A stretch of DNA of 8,485 nt from JAJYIV01 sp964499955 (GCA_964499955.1 CAZCMI010000027.1:1-8485); one strand, 5' to 3'. Positions 1 to 5,757 are shown, numbered from the stretch's first letter. Numbers and translations are program-made. The notes: generated by a model not told the origin, from the sequence alone.

Positions 1-1
1 C

Positions 2-139
2 CACCTGTTTCCCGCAAGCGAACTGACGGACACGGAACGGCCGTGGGTCCAAGATCCGGCGGAAGACGATCGGAAGCATGTCTTCCGCTACGTCGTCTTC
101 CCCACGAAAGGGGCGACGGAAAAGAAAAAGGACGCTTAG
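2..139 (+). CDS. 3' end of an unrecognised plus-strand gene (partial)
   Basis: An open frame enters from the left edge and runs 45 codons to a TAG at 137-139. I do not recognise the product. The visible tail starts HLFPASELTDTERPWVQ, continues through an acidic patch (DPAEDDRKH) and a hydrophobic strand (VFRYVVFP), and ends in a charged Lys-rich tail (TEKKKDA). Codon third positions are GC-rich, as in the recognised genes nearby, which supports real coding. It is convergent with the zinc-finger gene at 161-445. Its last codons lie inside that gene's terminator: the Lys-rich tail is encoded by the A-tract that gives the opposite strand its U-tract, and GAC-GCT-T forms one stem arm. No separate plus-strand terminator with a T-run is visible, although the same hairpin could work weakly in this direction. 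The start and most of the protein are outside the window. Confidence 0.6.
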   Translation, partial: HLFPASELTDTERPWVQDPAEDDRKHVFRYVVFPTKGATEKKKDA

Positions 140-157
140 AAGCGTATCCAAGCGTCC
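121..157 (-). terminator. Rho-independent terminator of the zinc-finger gene
   Basis: Perfect 8-bp inverted repeat, GGACGCTT at 130-137 and AAGCGTCC at 150-157, with a 12-base loop. Read on the minus strand the stem is followed by TTTTTCTTT (121-129). It begins 3 bases beyond the stop codon of the gene ending at 161, so it most likely ends that transcript. It overlaps the 3' codons and stop of the convergent plus-strand gene. Confidence 0.75.
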
Positions 158-160
158 CGT

Positions 161-445
161 CTAGAGATGAGGCCTCTTCCCGTGCCGCCGCTCAAACGCG
201 GTCTGGCAGGGGGCGCACCGGAGCGCGCCCGGCACGGCGCGCAGGCGGGCCTGGGGAATGCGTTCTTCACATTCCTCGCACTGCCCGTACGTGCCGGTGG
301 CGATCTTCTCGAGCTGGCCGGCGAGATACCGGCAGCCCGTGCGCAGTTTGACCGCCGTGTGGGGCGGGGGCTGCGGAGCGCGCGTCCACGACGCATACCG
401 CTGCAACTTCTGGCGGCAGTGGTCGGCGGCTTCTGCTGATTCCAT
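161..445 (-). CDS. TraR/DksA-family C4 zinc-finger protein (94 aa)
   Basis: Small protein with the DksA/TraR-type zinc finger at its C-terminal half: Cys56-x2-Cys59, 17 residues, then Cys77-x2-Cys80, in the context GTYGQCEECEERIPQARLRA followed by RCAPCQ. This is the family signature (GxYGxCxxCGxxI...RLxAxPxAxxCxxCQ); the Gly usually following the second Cys is Glu here. Family members bind RNA polymerase through the secondary channel and modulate initiation. This copy is shorter than E. coli DksA (151 aa) and closer to TraR (73 aa). The N-terminal half is short, contains a Pro-rich break (APQPPP, about 23-28), and shows no obvious DxxDxA acidic tip, so DksA-like activity cannot be assumed. 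The ATG start is supported by a purine-rich AAGGGAAAGG element ending 8 bases upstream. It has its own near-consensus promoter (505-533) and a terminator, so it looks monocistronic. Family call is firm, regulatory role is inference. Confidence 0.88.
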   Translation of the reverse strand: MESAEAADHCRQKLQRYASWTRAPQPPPHTAVKLRTGCRYLAGQLEKIATGTYGQCEECEERIPQARLRAVPGALRCAPCQTAFERRHGKRPHL

Positions 446-504
446 GCTTTTTTCCTTTCCCTTCCTGTCTGCCCATACGACGGTATGGTGCGCGGAAGGA
501 TGTA

Positions 505-533
505 TTCATAGCAGAAATTCGGCATATTGTCAA
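505..533 (-). promoter_or_regulatory. Sigma-70-type promoter of the zinc-finger gene
   Basis: On the minus strand, -35 TTGACA (528-533, perfect consensus), a 17-base spacer, and -10 TATGAA (505-510). The predicted start near 498 gives a leader of about 50 bases before the ATG at 445. The -35 begins only 3 bases after the recG terminator stem. Confidence 0.8.
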
Positions 534-562
534 GAGAAAACCGCCCTGGACGGGGCGGTTTT
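534..562 (-). terminator. recG terminator (stem 537-562)
   Basis: Perfect 10-bp inverted repeat AAAACCGCCC (537-546) / GGGCGGTTTT (553-562) with a 6-base loop. On the minus strand the stem ends in TTTT and runs into CTCTT. It starts 1 base beyond the recG stop codon (564-566). The flanking A/T pairs make it symmetrical, but only minus-strand genes abut it. Confidence 0.85.
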
Positions 563-563
563 G

Positions 564-2618
564 CTATTCAAGATGCACCCGGTCGAACGATCCTTGCACG
601 CGAGCGGCCACCGCGGGATGGGCTGCCAAGCCGGGGTCGTCCTCCAGCAGGCGGCGGGAGGCGTCGCGGGCGCGGCGCATGAGGTCCGTGTCTGCCGGTG
701 TGGCCAATTTGAAGTCCGGGAAGCCGCTTTGGGCGTCGCCGAACACGTTGCCGGAGCCGCGCAGGCGCAGGTCCTTTTCAGCCAGCAGGAAGCCGTCGGC
801 GCATTCCACCAAGGCACGCAGGCGCTCCATGGACGCACGCGTGACGTCTTGGGCCGCCAGGAAGCAGCAAGACGGGTGGGCACCGCGGCCCACGCGGCCG
901 CGCAGCTGGTGCAGCTGGGCCAAGCCGAAGCGCTCCGCGCCCATCACCACCATGGCGGTGGCGTTCGGCACGTCCACGCCCACTTCCACCACGGTTGTGG
1001 AAACGAGCACGTCCACCGTCCCGTCGCGGAACGCGGCCAAAGCGTCGTTCTTCTCCCCCGCCTTCATCTTCCCGTGCAGGACGCCCACGGCGCAGCCCTT
1101 GAGCGGCCCGCGCTTGAGGTCGGAGGCCACCTCCGCCACGGAAGCGGCTCCCAACGCATCCGACGGGTCGATCAGCGGGCACACCACGTACGCCTGGCGC
1201 CCGGCGGCGATCTCCGCACGGACGCGCGTCCACGCCGTTTTCGCCTGGGCTTCCGATACCAAAACCGTTTCCACCGGCAGACGCCCCTTCGGCCGCTGGT
1301 TCAACAGCGAAACGTCCAAGTCGCCGTACAGCACCAGGGCGAGTGAACGCGGGATGGGCGTGGCCGTCATGGACAGCAGATGCGGCGCTTCCCCGGCCGT
1401 CCCGAGCAAGGCGTGGCGTTGCTGCACGCCGAAGCGATGCTGTTCATCCACCACCACCAAGGCCAGGTTCGGGATGGAAACGCCGTCTTGGATGAGCGCG
1501 TGCGTTCCCACCAACACCGGCACCTCCCCATCGGCGACGGCTTTCAACACGGCCGCGCGCGGCAGGTCTTCCCCGTCCAAGCGGGCGCGGGCCCCGGTGA
1601 GCAGGCCCACGTGCACGCCGGGCAACAGGCGCCGCAGCGCTTCCTGCTGCTGACCGGCCAGCAATTCCGTGGGCGCCAGGTATGCCACGGCACCCCCCGT
1701 CTGCGCGGCATGGGCCGCCGCCAAGGCCGCCACGGCCGTCTTGCCGGACCCGACGTCGCCTTCGAGCAGCCGGTTCATAGGCGCGGGCTTGGCCATGTCC
1801 TGGATGATGTCCCAGGCGGCCCGGCGCTGCGCGTCCGTGAGCGTGAACGGCAGCCCGGCGACCGTGGCCTTCAAAAACCCCTCGTCGATGGGCAAGGCGC
1901 GGGCGGGGCGGGTTTTTCGCTGCTCGCGCACGGCGGCGAACATCAACTGGTGCAGGAACAATTCGTCGAATTTCAACCGTTCGACAGCGGGAACAACCGC
2001 GTCCATGGACGCCGGGGCGTGGACAACGCGAACGGCCTCGGCCAACGACATCAGGCCTTCCTGCGCCCGCACCTGTTCCGGTAGCCAATCGTCCAGCTCC
2101 GCCAGCGCGGACACGGCGCCGGCCAAAGCGGCGCGCACCCGCTTTTGCGTCAGCGAACCCGCCAGGCCGTACACGGGCAGCACCCGGCCGGTCTGCACGC
2201 CCGCCCCCACGGCTTCCACGATGGGGTTCACCAGCGCCAAGCCGAAATACCGACCGTCGGCCTTCCCCGCGAAGGCGAAGGTTGACCCCGGTCGCAACGT
2301 CCGTTCCAAATACGGCTGGTTGAACCACACGGCCTTCAGCTCGCCGGAATCGTCTTCCAGCATGGCTTCCGTGATTTTCAGGTGGCGGTTCGCGCGGCTC
2401 GGGCGGGTCGCCACGGAACGCACGCGGGCCTCCACCGTGCAGGCGTCGCCGTCCTTCACGGCCGCGAGCGGCGGGCGGTACGCATAGTCCTCGTAGCGGA
2501 ACGGCACGTGGTCCAGCAGGTCCCGCACCGCGGAAATGCCCAGCAATTTGAAGTCCGCGGCGGCGGACGGGCCGATGCCGGGCAGGGCGGAAACGGGCGT
2601 AAACAGGTGGACGGCCAT
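564..2618 (-). CDS. recG: ATP-dependent DNA helicase RecG
   Basis: RecG is a monomeric superfamily 2 helicase that binds stalled replication forks and branched DNA, reverses forks and remodels Holliday junctions. From the ATG at 2618 it is 684 residues (E. coli RecG is 693). Order: N-terminal region with LPGIGPSAAADFKLLGI (about 12-28), an OB-fold wedge (about 55-150) that contacts the junction, then the helicase core. Visible motifs: Walker A GDVGSGKT (287-294), APTELLA (315-321), DEQH box (391-394), SMTATPIPRS (416-425), and QLRGRVGRG (571-579). The TRG-like C-terminal region carries EKDLRLRGSGNVFGDAQSG (614-632). No catalytic residue appears missing. An open frame continues upstream to a TTG at 2699, but that codon lies inside the upstream gene's terminator hairpin and the extra residues do not look like RecG. 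No Shine-Dalgarno precedes the ATG at 2618; a TACGCT -10-like hexamer (2629-2634) sits 10 bases upstream, so the mRNA may be nearly leaderless. Confidence 0.97.
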   Translation of the reverse strand: MAVHLFTPVSALPGIGPSAAADFKLLGISAVRDLLDHVPFRYEDYAYRPPLAAVKDGDACTVEARVRSVATRPSRANRHLKITEAMLEDDSGELKAVWFNQPYLERTLRPGSTFAFAGKADGRYFGLALVNPIVEAVGAGVQTGRVLPVYGLAGSLTQKRVRAALAGAVSALAELDDWLPEQVRAQEGLMSLAEAVRVVHAPASMDAVVPAVERLKFDELFLHQLMFAAVREQRKTRPARALPIDEGFLKATVAGLPFTLTDAQRRAAWDIIQDMAKPAPMNRLLEGDVGSGKTAVAALAAAHAAQTGGAVAYLAPTELLAGQQQEALRRLLPGVHVGLLTGARARLDGEDLPRAAVLKAVADGEVPVLVGTHALIQDGVSIPNLALVVVDEQHRFGVQQRHALLGTAGEAPHLLSMTATPIPRSLALVLYGDLDVSLLNQRPKGRLPVETVLVSEAQAKTAWTRVRAEIAAGRQAYVVCPLIDPSDALGAASVAEVASDLKRGPLKGCAVGVLHGKMKAGEKNDALAAFRDGTVDVLVSTTVVEVGVDVPNATAMVVMGAERFGLAQLHQLRGRVGRGAHPSCCFLAAQDVTRASMERLRALVECADGFLLAEKDLRLRGSGNVFGDAQSGFPDFKLATPADTDLMRRARDASRRLLEDDPGLAAHPAVAARVQGSFDRVHLE

Positions 2619-2678
2619 ATCTGCGGACAGCGTAGCGGAGGGCGCCGGAAAAAGAAAACCGCCGTGCGGCCCCGCAAG

Positions 2679-2712
2679 AAAAACACCCCGTCCCGGCAAG
2701 GCCGGAACGGGG
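2679..2712 (-). terminator. Terminator of the antiporter gene
   Basis: Inverted repeat with arms 2686-2696 and 2702-2712: six pairs (CCCCGT/ACGGGG), one C-A mismatch, then four more G-C pairs around a 5-base loop. On the minus strand it is followed by TG and TTTTT (2679-2683). It lies 46 bases beyond the antiporter stop codon and separates that gene from recG. Confidence 0.8.
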
Positions 2713-2758
2713 CAAGAAACGTGCGTCAGGTTGCTTCGACGGCGGCCATAGATGCGGC

Positions 2759-4498
2759 CTAGTCGCCGCCCAGGACGGCGGCCCGCTCTTCTTCCGTGAA
2801 GTCGAAGGACGCCTGGAGGTGGTCAGCGATCGCGGCTTCGATCTTGCGTTCGCCGCACAGCACCGTCACGCCCTCGATGGCCAACCCCTCGATTTCCTGC
2901 GCCTCCCGATGATGTGCCACGCACACCACGACGGGCAGGGCCGGGTCCAGTTGCCGGGCAAGCCGGATGATTTCCATCCGGCCCTCGTTCTTCATGGCGA
3001 GGACCGAGATGATGAGCACCGAGGCCTTCGGTCCCGTGTGCTCCCCGTCCCCGATACCCGCGTTCTGCAGGATATACCGCTGCGTCGCGTCGCCGTATTG
3101 CGCCACCACGCCCGTTTCCTCTTCCTGCAAGGACCGGACGGTGTCCGGGTTCATGTCGATCACGACCGGCTCGACGTCCTCGATCTCCTGAGCCATGTCA
3201 ACCGCCGTCTCTCCGACGGGTCCGTACCCGACGATCACGATCCGTTTCCGGAAACGCGCTTCGTCCTGCCGAACCCGTTCCTCGCCGGCGGCCGGGTCCG
3301 TCGGATTGACCAGGCGCCACAGGCGGGGACGCAGCATCGCCCATCGTTCCGCGGCTTCCTTCCCCCGGTACAACAGGGGGTTCAGCATGATGCTGATGCC
3401 GGCCACGGCCACGACGACGTTGGCCACGTCGGCGTCCAGAAGCCCCAGTTCACGCCCCATGGTTACGAGGATGAACGAGAACTCGCCGATCTGCGCGAGT
3501 GCCACGCTAACGGGTGCCAGGACGTGGAAGGGGTATCCCATGATCCGCACGATCACGGCCGCGGCCAAGGGCTTGGCGATGAGCACGACGGCAAGCGTCG
3601 CCGCCAGCAGGCCCGGACGGTCGAGCAACGCCGCGGGATCCAACAACATGCCCACGCTGACGAAGAACAGGATCGAAAACACGTTCTTCATCGGGAGGGT
3701 GTCGCTGGACGCCTGCGGACCGAACGGCGTCCGGCCGATGACCAGACCGGTCAGGAAGGCCCCGAGCGGCATCGACACGTCGAAGGCGTGCGCCGACGCG
3801 ACCGCGACCCCCAGGCACATGACCTGGATGGCAAGGGCGAAGAGCTCGCTCATGCGCGTCGCGGCGACCGCGCGCAACAGCCGCGGCAGCACCTGGCTGC
3901 CGACGAAGGCGATGACGGCCACGCACATGCCGACCTTCAGCGCCGTCCAACCCAGCACGGCAGCGATGCCCGTTTCCGACGCGCGGCTGCCGAACAAGGC
4001 GGGCAGCAGCACCAAGGCCAGAATGGTGGCCAAATCCTCCACCACCAGCCAGCCGACGGCCACGTGCCCCGCGGGCTTGTGCAGGTCGTCGTTGTCCGTG
4101 AGGACACGGATCAGAACGACCGTGCTGGCCACGGAAAGCGCGGAGCCGAAAATCACGCTGCCGCCCAAGGTCCAACCCAGCACGAGACCGATGGCGGTTC
4201 CAAGCAGGGTGGCGACCGTGATTTGCACCACCGCCCCCGGAATGGCGATCCGCTTCACGGCCCACAGTTCCTTGATGTGGAACCGAAGTCCCACGTCGAA
4301 CATGAGGAACATGACGCCGAGCTCAGCCAGCTGTTCGGCCAAAAGCCGGTCCGCACGGACACCCAGCGGGCCGACGACGATGCCGGCCAGCAAGTAGCCG
4401 ACGATCGGCGACAGCCGGAGCCGGTGCGCCAGAAAGCCCAGAACAAGCGCGGCGCTGAGTCCCGCCGTCCACAGCGTGATCAAGTTGTGATGGTCCAC
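2759..4498 (-). CDS. Kef/YbaL-type monovalent cation:proton antiporter with TrkA-N domain
   Basis: Inner-membrane CPA2-family transporter expected to exchange K+ or Na+ for H+; the sequence does not settle the ion. From the GTG at 4498 it has 579 residues. Residues 1 to about 380 form the hydrophobic exchanger domain, opening with the family hallmark RLRLSPIVGYLLAGIVVGPL (26-45). It also has the conserved membrane acidic pair in GWLVVEDLATIL (E154, D155) and ALAQIGEFSFIL (333-344). Residues about 418-540 are a TrkA-N/RCK_N Rossmann domain: IVIVGYGPVG (420-429), an acidic residue ending strand 2 (VVIDMN, D448) and GDAT (469-472). This is consistent with NAD(H)-type nucleotide gating. The layout resembles E. 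coli YbaL. An alternative TTG at 4549 would add 17 Cys-containing residues; I reject it because GGAGG lies 5 bases before the GTG and the N-terminus MDHHNLIT matches family starts. It has its own promoter (4595-4622) and terminator. Confidence 0.9.
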   Translation of the reverse strand: MDHHNLITLWTAGLSAALVLGFLAHRLRLSPIVGYLLAGIVVGPLGVRADRLLAEQLAELGVMFLMFDVGLRFHIKELWAVKRIAIPGAVVQITVATLLGTAIGLVLGWTLGGSVIFGSALSVASTVVLIRVLTDNDDLHKPAGHVAVGWLVVEDLATILALVLLPALFGSRASETGIAAVLGWTALKVGMCVAVIAFVGSQVLPRLLRAVAATRMSELFALAIQVMCLGVAVASAHAFDVSMPLGAFLTGLVIGRTPFGPQASSDTLPMKNVFSILFFVSVGMLLDPAALLDRPGLLAATLAVVLIAKPLAAAVIVRIMGYPFHVLAPVSVALAQIGEFSFILVTMGRELGLLDADVANVVVAVAGISIMLNPLLYRGKEAAERWAMLRPRLWRLVNPTDPAAGEERVRQDEARFRKRIVIVGYGPVGETAVDMAQEIEDVEPVVIDMNPDTVRSLQEEETGVVAQYGDATQRYILQNAGIGDGEHTGPKASVLIISVLAMKNEGRMEIIRLARQLDPALPVVVCVAHHREAQEIEGLAIEGVTVLCGERKIEAAIADHLQASFDFTEEERAAVLGGD

Positions 4499-4508
4499 GA
4501 CCACCTCC
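4499..4508 (-). promoter_or_regulatory. Ribosome binding site fixing the antiporter start
   Basis: On the minus strand GGAGG (4504-4508) is separated by 5 bases from the GTG at 4496-4498. This spacing selects the GTG over the upstream in-frame TTG at 4549, which has no comparable element. Confidence 0.7.
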
Positions 4509-4594
4509 GTTGCCCCGGCGGGGCACGTTTGGCCGCAAAATTGCGACAATTCGCTATGCGCCCAAAATGAAACGGCTTGGTGCGCAGCGCCCGG

Positions 4595-4622
4595 AACGTA
4601 TCAGATTTCGGCGTTTTGTCAA
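4595..4622 (-). promoter_or_regulatory. Promoter of the antiporter gene, extended -10
   Basis: On the minus strand, -35 TTGACA (4617-4622, perfect), a 16-base spacer, and -10 TACGTT (4595-4600) preceded by TGA, which gives an extended -10 (TGnTACGTT). The predicted start is near 4588, leaving a leader of about 90 bases before the GTG at 4498. That leader contains a GC-rich inverted repeat (GCCCCG/CGGGGC, about 4512-4524) just upstream of the ribosome binding site. Confidence 0.7.
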
Positions 4623-4659
4623 CGGAAAACAAATATCCCAGGAGATTTCCTGGGATATT
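4623..4659 (-). terminator. Terminator of tRNA-Arg
   Basis: Perfect 12-bp stem with arms 4632-4643 (AATATCCCAGGA) and 4648-4659 (TCCTGGGATATT) and a 4-base loop. On the minus strand it is followed by a T-rich tract (TTTGTTTTCC). It starts 2 bases past the encoded CCA of tRNA-Arg, and the antiporter -35 begins 9 bases after the stem. Confidence 0.85.
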
Positions 4660-4661
4660 CG

Positions 4662-4738
4662 TGGTGCACCCGGCATGACTCGAACATGCGACCCTCAGCT
4701 CCGCAAGCTGATGCTCTATCCAACTGAGCTACGGGTGC
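4662..4738 (-). tRNA. tRNA-Arg, anticodon GCG
   Basis: A complete 77-base cloverleaf including an encoded CCA (4662-4664). Acceptor GCACCCG pairs with CGGGTGC, D-stem is GCTC/GAGC, and anticodon stem TCAGC/GCTGA encloses the loop TTGCGGA, placing GCG at positions 34-36. T-arm is GCATG-TTCGAGT-CATGC. C35 in the anticodon, A in the D-loop after GG (position 20), and discriminator A fit arginine identity. It reads CGC and, by wobble, CGU. Most bacteria use ACG (inosine-modified) for this box, so GCG is uncommon. It lies 7 bases downstream of the membrane-protein stop codon, and a strong promoter inside that gene (4752-4781) would start transcription about 6 bases before the mature 5' end. Confidence 0.93.
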
Positions 4739-4745
4739 GAAAAGC

Positions 4746-5306
4746 TCACAGTTTATACACCCGACGCAGGCGGTCCGTCAAGGTTTCTTCCGTCCGCTCC
4801 AGGTTTTCGTAGCAAAATGGCAACAGGGCCTCCCGGACCTCGTTCGGGTCCGTTTCCTCCAGCGGGATGGGCAGCAGGGGGGACAACGGCGAAACGAAAT
4901 CCACGTACAACAGTTTCACGTCGGGCGGACGGTACGCGACGGAAAAATCGCGCAGGTCCTTGTACTCGTAAAAGCGGTCGTCGATGAGCAGGCCGAGGTC
5001 CGTCACCACCACCGGGATGCGGCGCGGAGACGTGAAGGACGTGGTCAGGTACATGACGCCCGCCGCCAGGACGATGACGGCGAATAGGAAATTCGCCGTG
5101 GCGATGGCGTAGATGACCAGGGCGAGGCCGACCAGGGACGCGATGACGTACCACCGGCGGGAGCGCGTGACGCGCGGATATTCGTCCACTTCCCACGATA
5201 ACAACAACTGCCCGACGTCCGCCGCGCCTTCGGGCACGTCTTCCATTTCTTCCTCTTCTTCCGCGCCCTGTTCTTCCACGGGGCGCAGGTCCCGTTCGTC
5301 TTCCAT
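4746..5306 (-). CDS. Conserved acidic two-helix membrane protein, function unknown (186 aa)
   Basis: I recall close relatives annotated as conserved hypothetical proteins in many Patescibacteria genomes; no function is established to my knowledge. The N-terminus (1-30) is very acidic, with a Glu run (EEEEEMED, about 16-23). A conserved-looking segment LLSWEVDEYPRVTRSRRWY (35-53) leads into two adjacent hydrophobic segments (about 53-70 and 72-91) joined by a very short turn, probably a helical hairpin. The C-terminal half is soluble, reads as mixed beta strand (IPVVVTDLGLLIDDRFYEY, VKLLYVDFVSP, LLPIPLE) and ends in a helix (TEETLTDRLRRVYKL). The pattern resembles bacterial PH-like domains attached to a TM hairpin, but that is a guess. 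The ATG at 5306 is preferred over upstream starts because the upstream frame overlaps the neighbouring gene and lacks conserved features. There is no Shine-Dalgarno; an extended -10 sits 8 bases before the ATG. The promoter of tRNA-Arg lies in its final codons. Confidence 0.85.
   Translation of the reverse strand: MEDERDLRPVEEQGAEEEEEMEDVPEGAADVGQLLLSWEVDEYPRVTRSRRWYVIASLVGLALVIYAIATANFLFAVIVLAAGVMYLTTSFTSPRRIPVVVTDLGLLIDDRFYEYKDLRDFSVAYRPPDVKLLYVDFVSPLSPLLPIPLEETDPNEVREALLPFCYENLERTEETLTDRLRRVYKL
4752..4781 (-). promoter_or_regulatory. tRNA-Arg promoter nested in the end of the membrane-protein gene
   Basis: On the minus strand TTGACG (4776-4781), an 18-base spacer, and TATAAA (4752-4757). 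The -35 coincides with the Leu-Thr-Asp codons and the -10 with the Tyr-Lys codons of the C-terminal helix encoded by the 4746-5306 gene. A start near 4745 would leave a leader of about 6 bases before tRNA-Arg at 4738. Confidence 0.7.
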
Positions 5307-5314
5307 ATGGGGAT

Positions 5315-5323
5315 AGTGTAGCA
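5315..5323 (-). promoter_or_regulatory. Extended -10 element of the membrane-protein gene, possible leaderless start
   Basis: On the minus strand TGC-TACACT (5315-5323) is an extended -10 (TGn plus TAnnnT). The last base of the hexamer is 8 bases from the ATG at 5306, so a normal start point would give a leader of 1-3 bases. No convincing -35 is present (TTCCTC at the right distance), as is tolerated with an extended -10. Confidence 0.45.
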
Positions 5324-5368
5324 CGCAGCCGGAGCGGGAGGAATGGCGCGCGGAACGCCCGGCGGCGC

Positions 5369-5683
5369 TTACGATTTCTTTTGCGATCGTTTGTCGAGGA
5401 TGTATTTCTGCGAAGGACTCGCCGGCTTGTCCGTTCGATGCACGCATCCCATCCAGCAACACGGGCGGCGTTTGCCTTTGCCGAGGTCCGCCATCGCCCT
5501 CTCGACGTGCTTCGCTCGCGTTTCCGGCTTCTTGACGGAGATCGTCCAGCAAATCCATTCGTTGCGCGCGAGCGGCGTCAGGCCGTTCCACGTGGCGCGT
5601 GCGTCCGGATGGGCGGCGAGCGCTTTCCGCATGTCCGCCGGCACGCCATGCGCAACGCCCGCGGCGATGTTTCCTTCCTTCAT
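5369..5683 (-). CDS. YdeI/OmpD-associated (OmdA-type) family protein (104 aa)
   Basis: Small soluble protein with the C-terminal signature I associate with the YdeI/OmpD-associated (OmdA) family, sometimes annotated as bacteriocin-protection protein; the molecular function is not established. Diagnostic stretch: VPADMRKALAAHPDARATWN (14-33), LTPLARNEWICWTISVKKPE (35-54), then ETRAKHVERAMADLGKGKRRP (54-74) and a Cys/His-rich end CCWMGCVHR (75-83) that could bind metal. The last 20 residues are Lys/Ser-rich and probably disordered. The open frame extends upstream to 5839, but that part reads through the antisense of tRNA-Ser, so the ATG at 5681-5683 is the credible start. No Shine-Dalgarno precedes it. 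It lies 74 bases downstream of tRNA-Ser(UGA) and 62 bases upstream of the membrane-protein gene, with no clear terminator on either side, so the three could share a transcript. Confidence 0.82.
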   Translation of the reverse strand: MKEGNIAAGVAHGVPADMRKALAAHPDARATWNGLTPLARNEWICWTISVKKPETRAKHVERAMADLGKGKRRPCCWMGCVHRTDKPASPSQKYILDKRSQKKS

Positions 5684-5757
5684 AGGTGTAACCGTTCGAC
5701 CACGACGGGGTTGCCGGAACGAAACGCGTGGTCGTGGCGATGAATTCAAATGCTCAC

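Noticed and set aside
258..1346. Long plus-strand open frame (362 codons) opposite recG
   Set aside because: It is antisense to intact recG motifs, is rich in His/Gly/Arg and has no recognisable domain; this is expected shadow coding in GC-rich DNA.
2619..2699. RecG start at TTG 2699 (27 extra residues)
   Set aside because: The codon is inside the terminator hairpin of the upstream gene and the added residues do not resemble RecG N-termini.
4499..4549. Antiporter start at TTG 4549 (17 extra residues)
   Set aside because: It has no ribosome binding site, the added Cys-containing residues do not look like family N-termini, and GGAGG is well placed for the GTG at 4498.
2819..4570. Plus-strand open frame of 583 codons opposite the antiporter
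   Set aside because: It is an antisense shadow, Asp/His/Gln-rich and without domains; the minus-strand frame has the CPA2 and TrkA-N motifs.
5307..5591. Upstream extension of the membrane-protein frame by 95 codons
   Set aside because: It overlaps the OmdA-type gene in another frame, has no ribosome binding site, and passes through the -10 element at 5315-5323.
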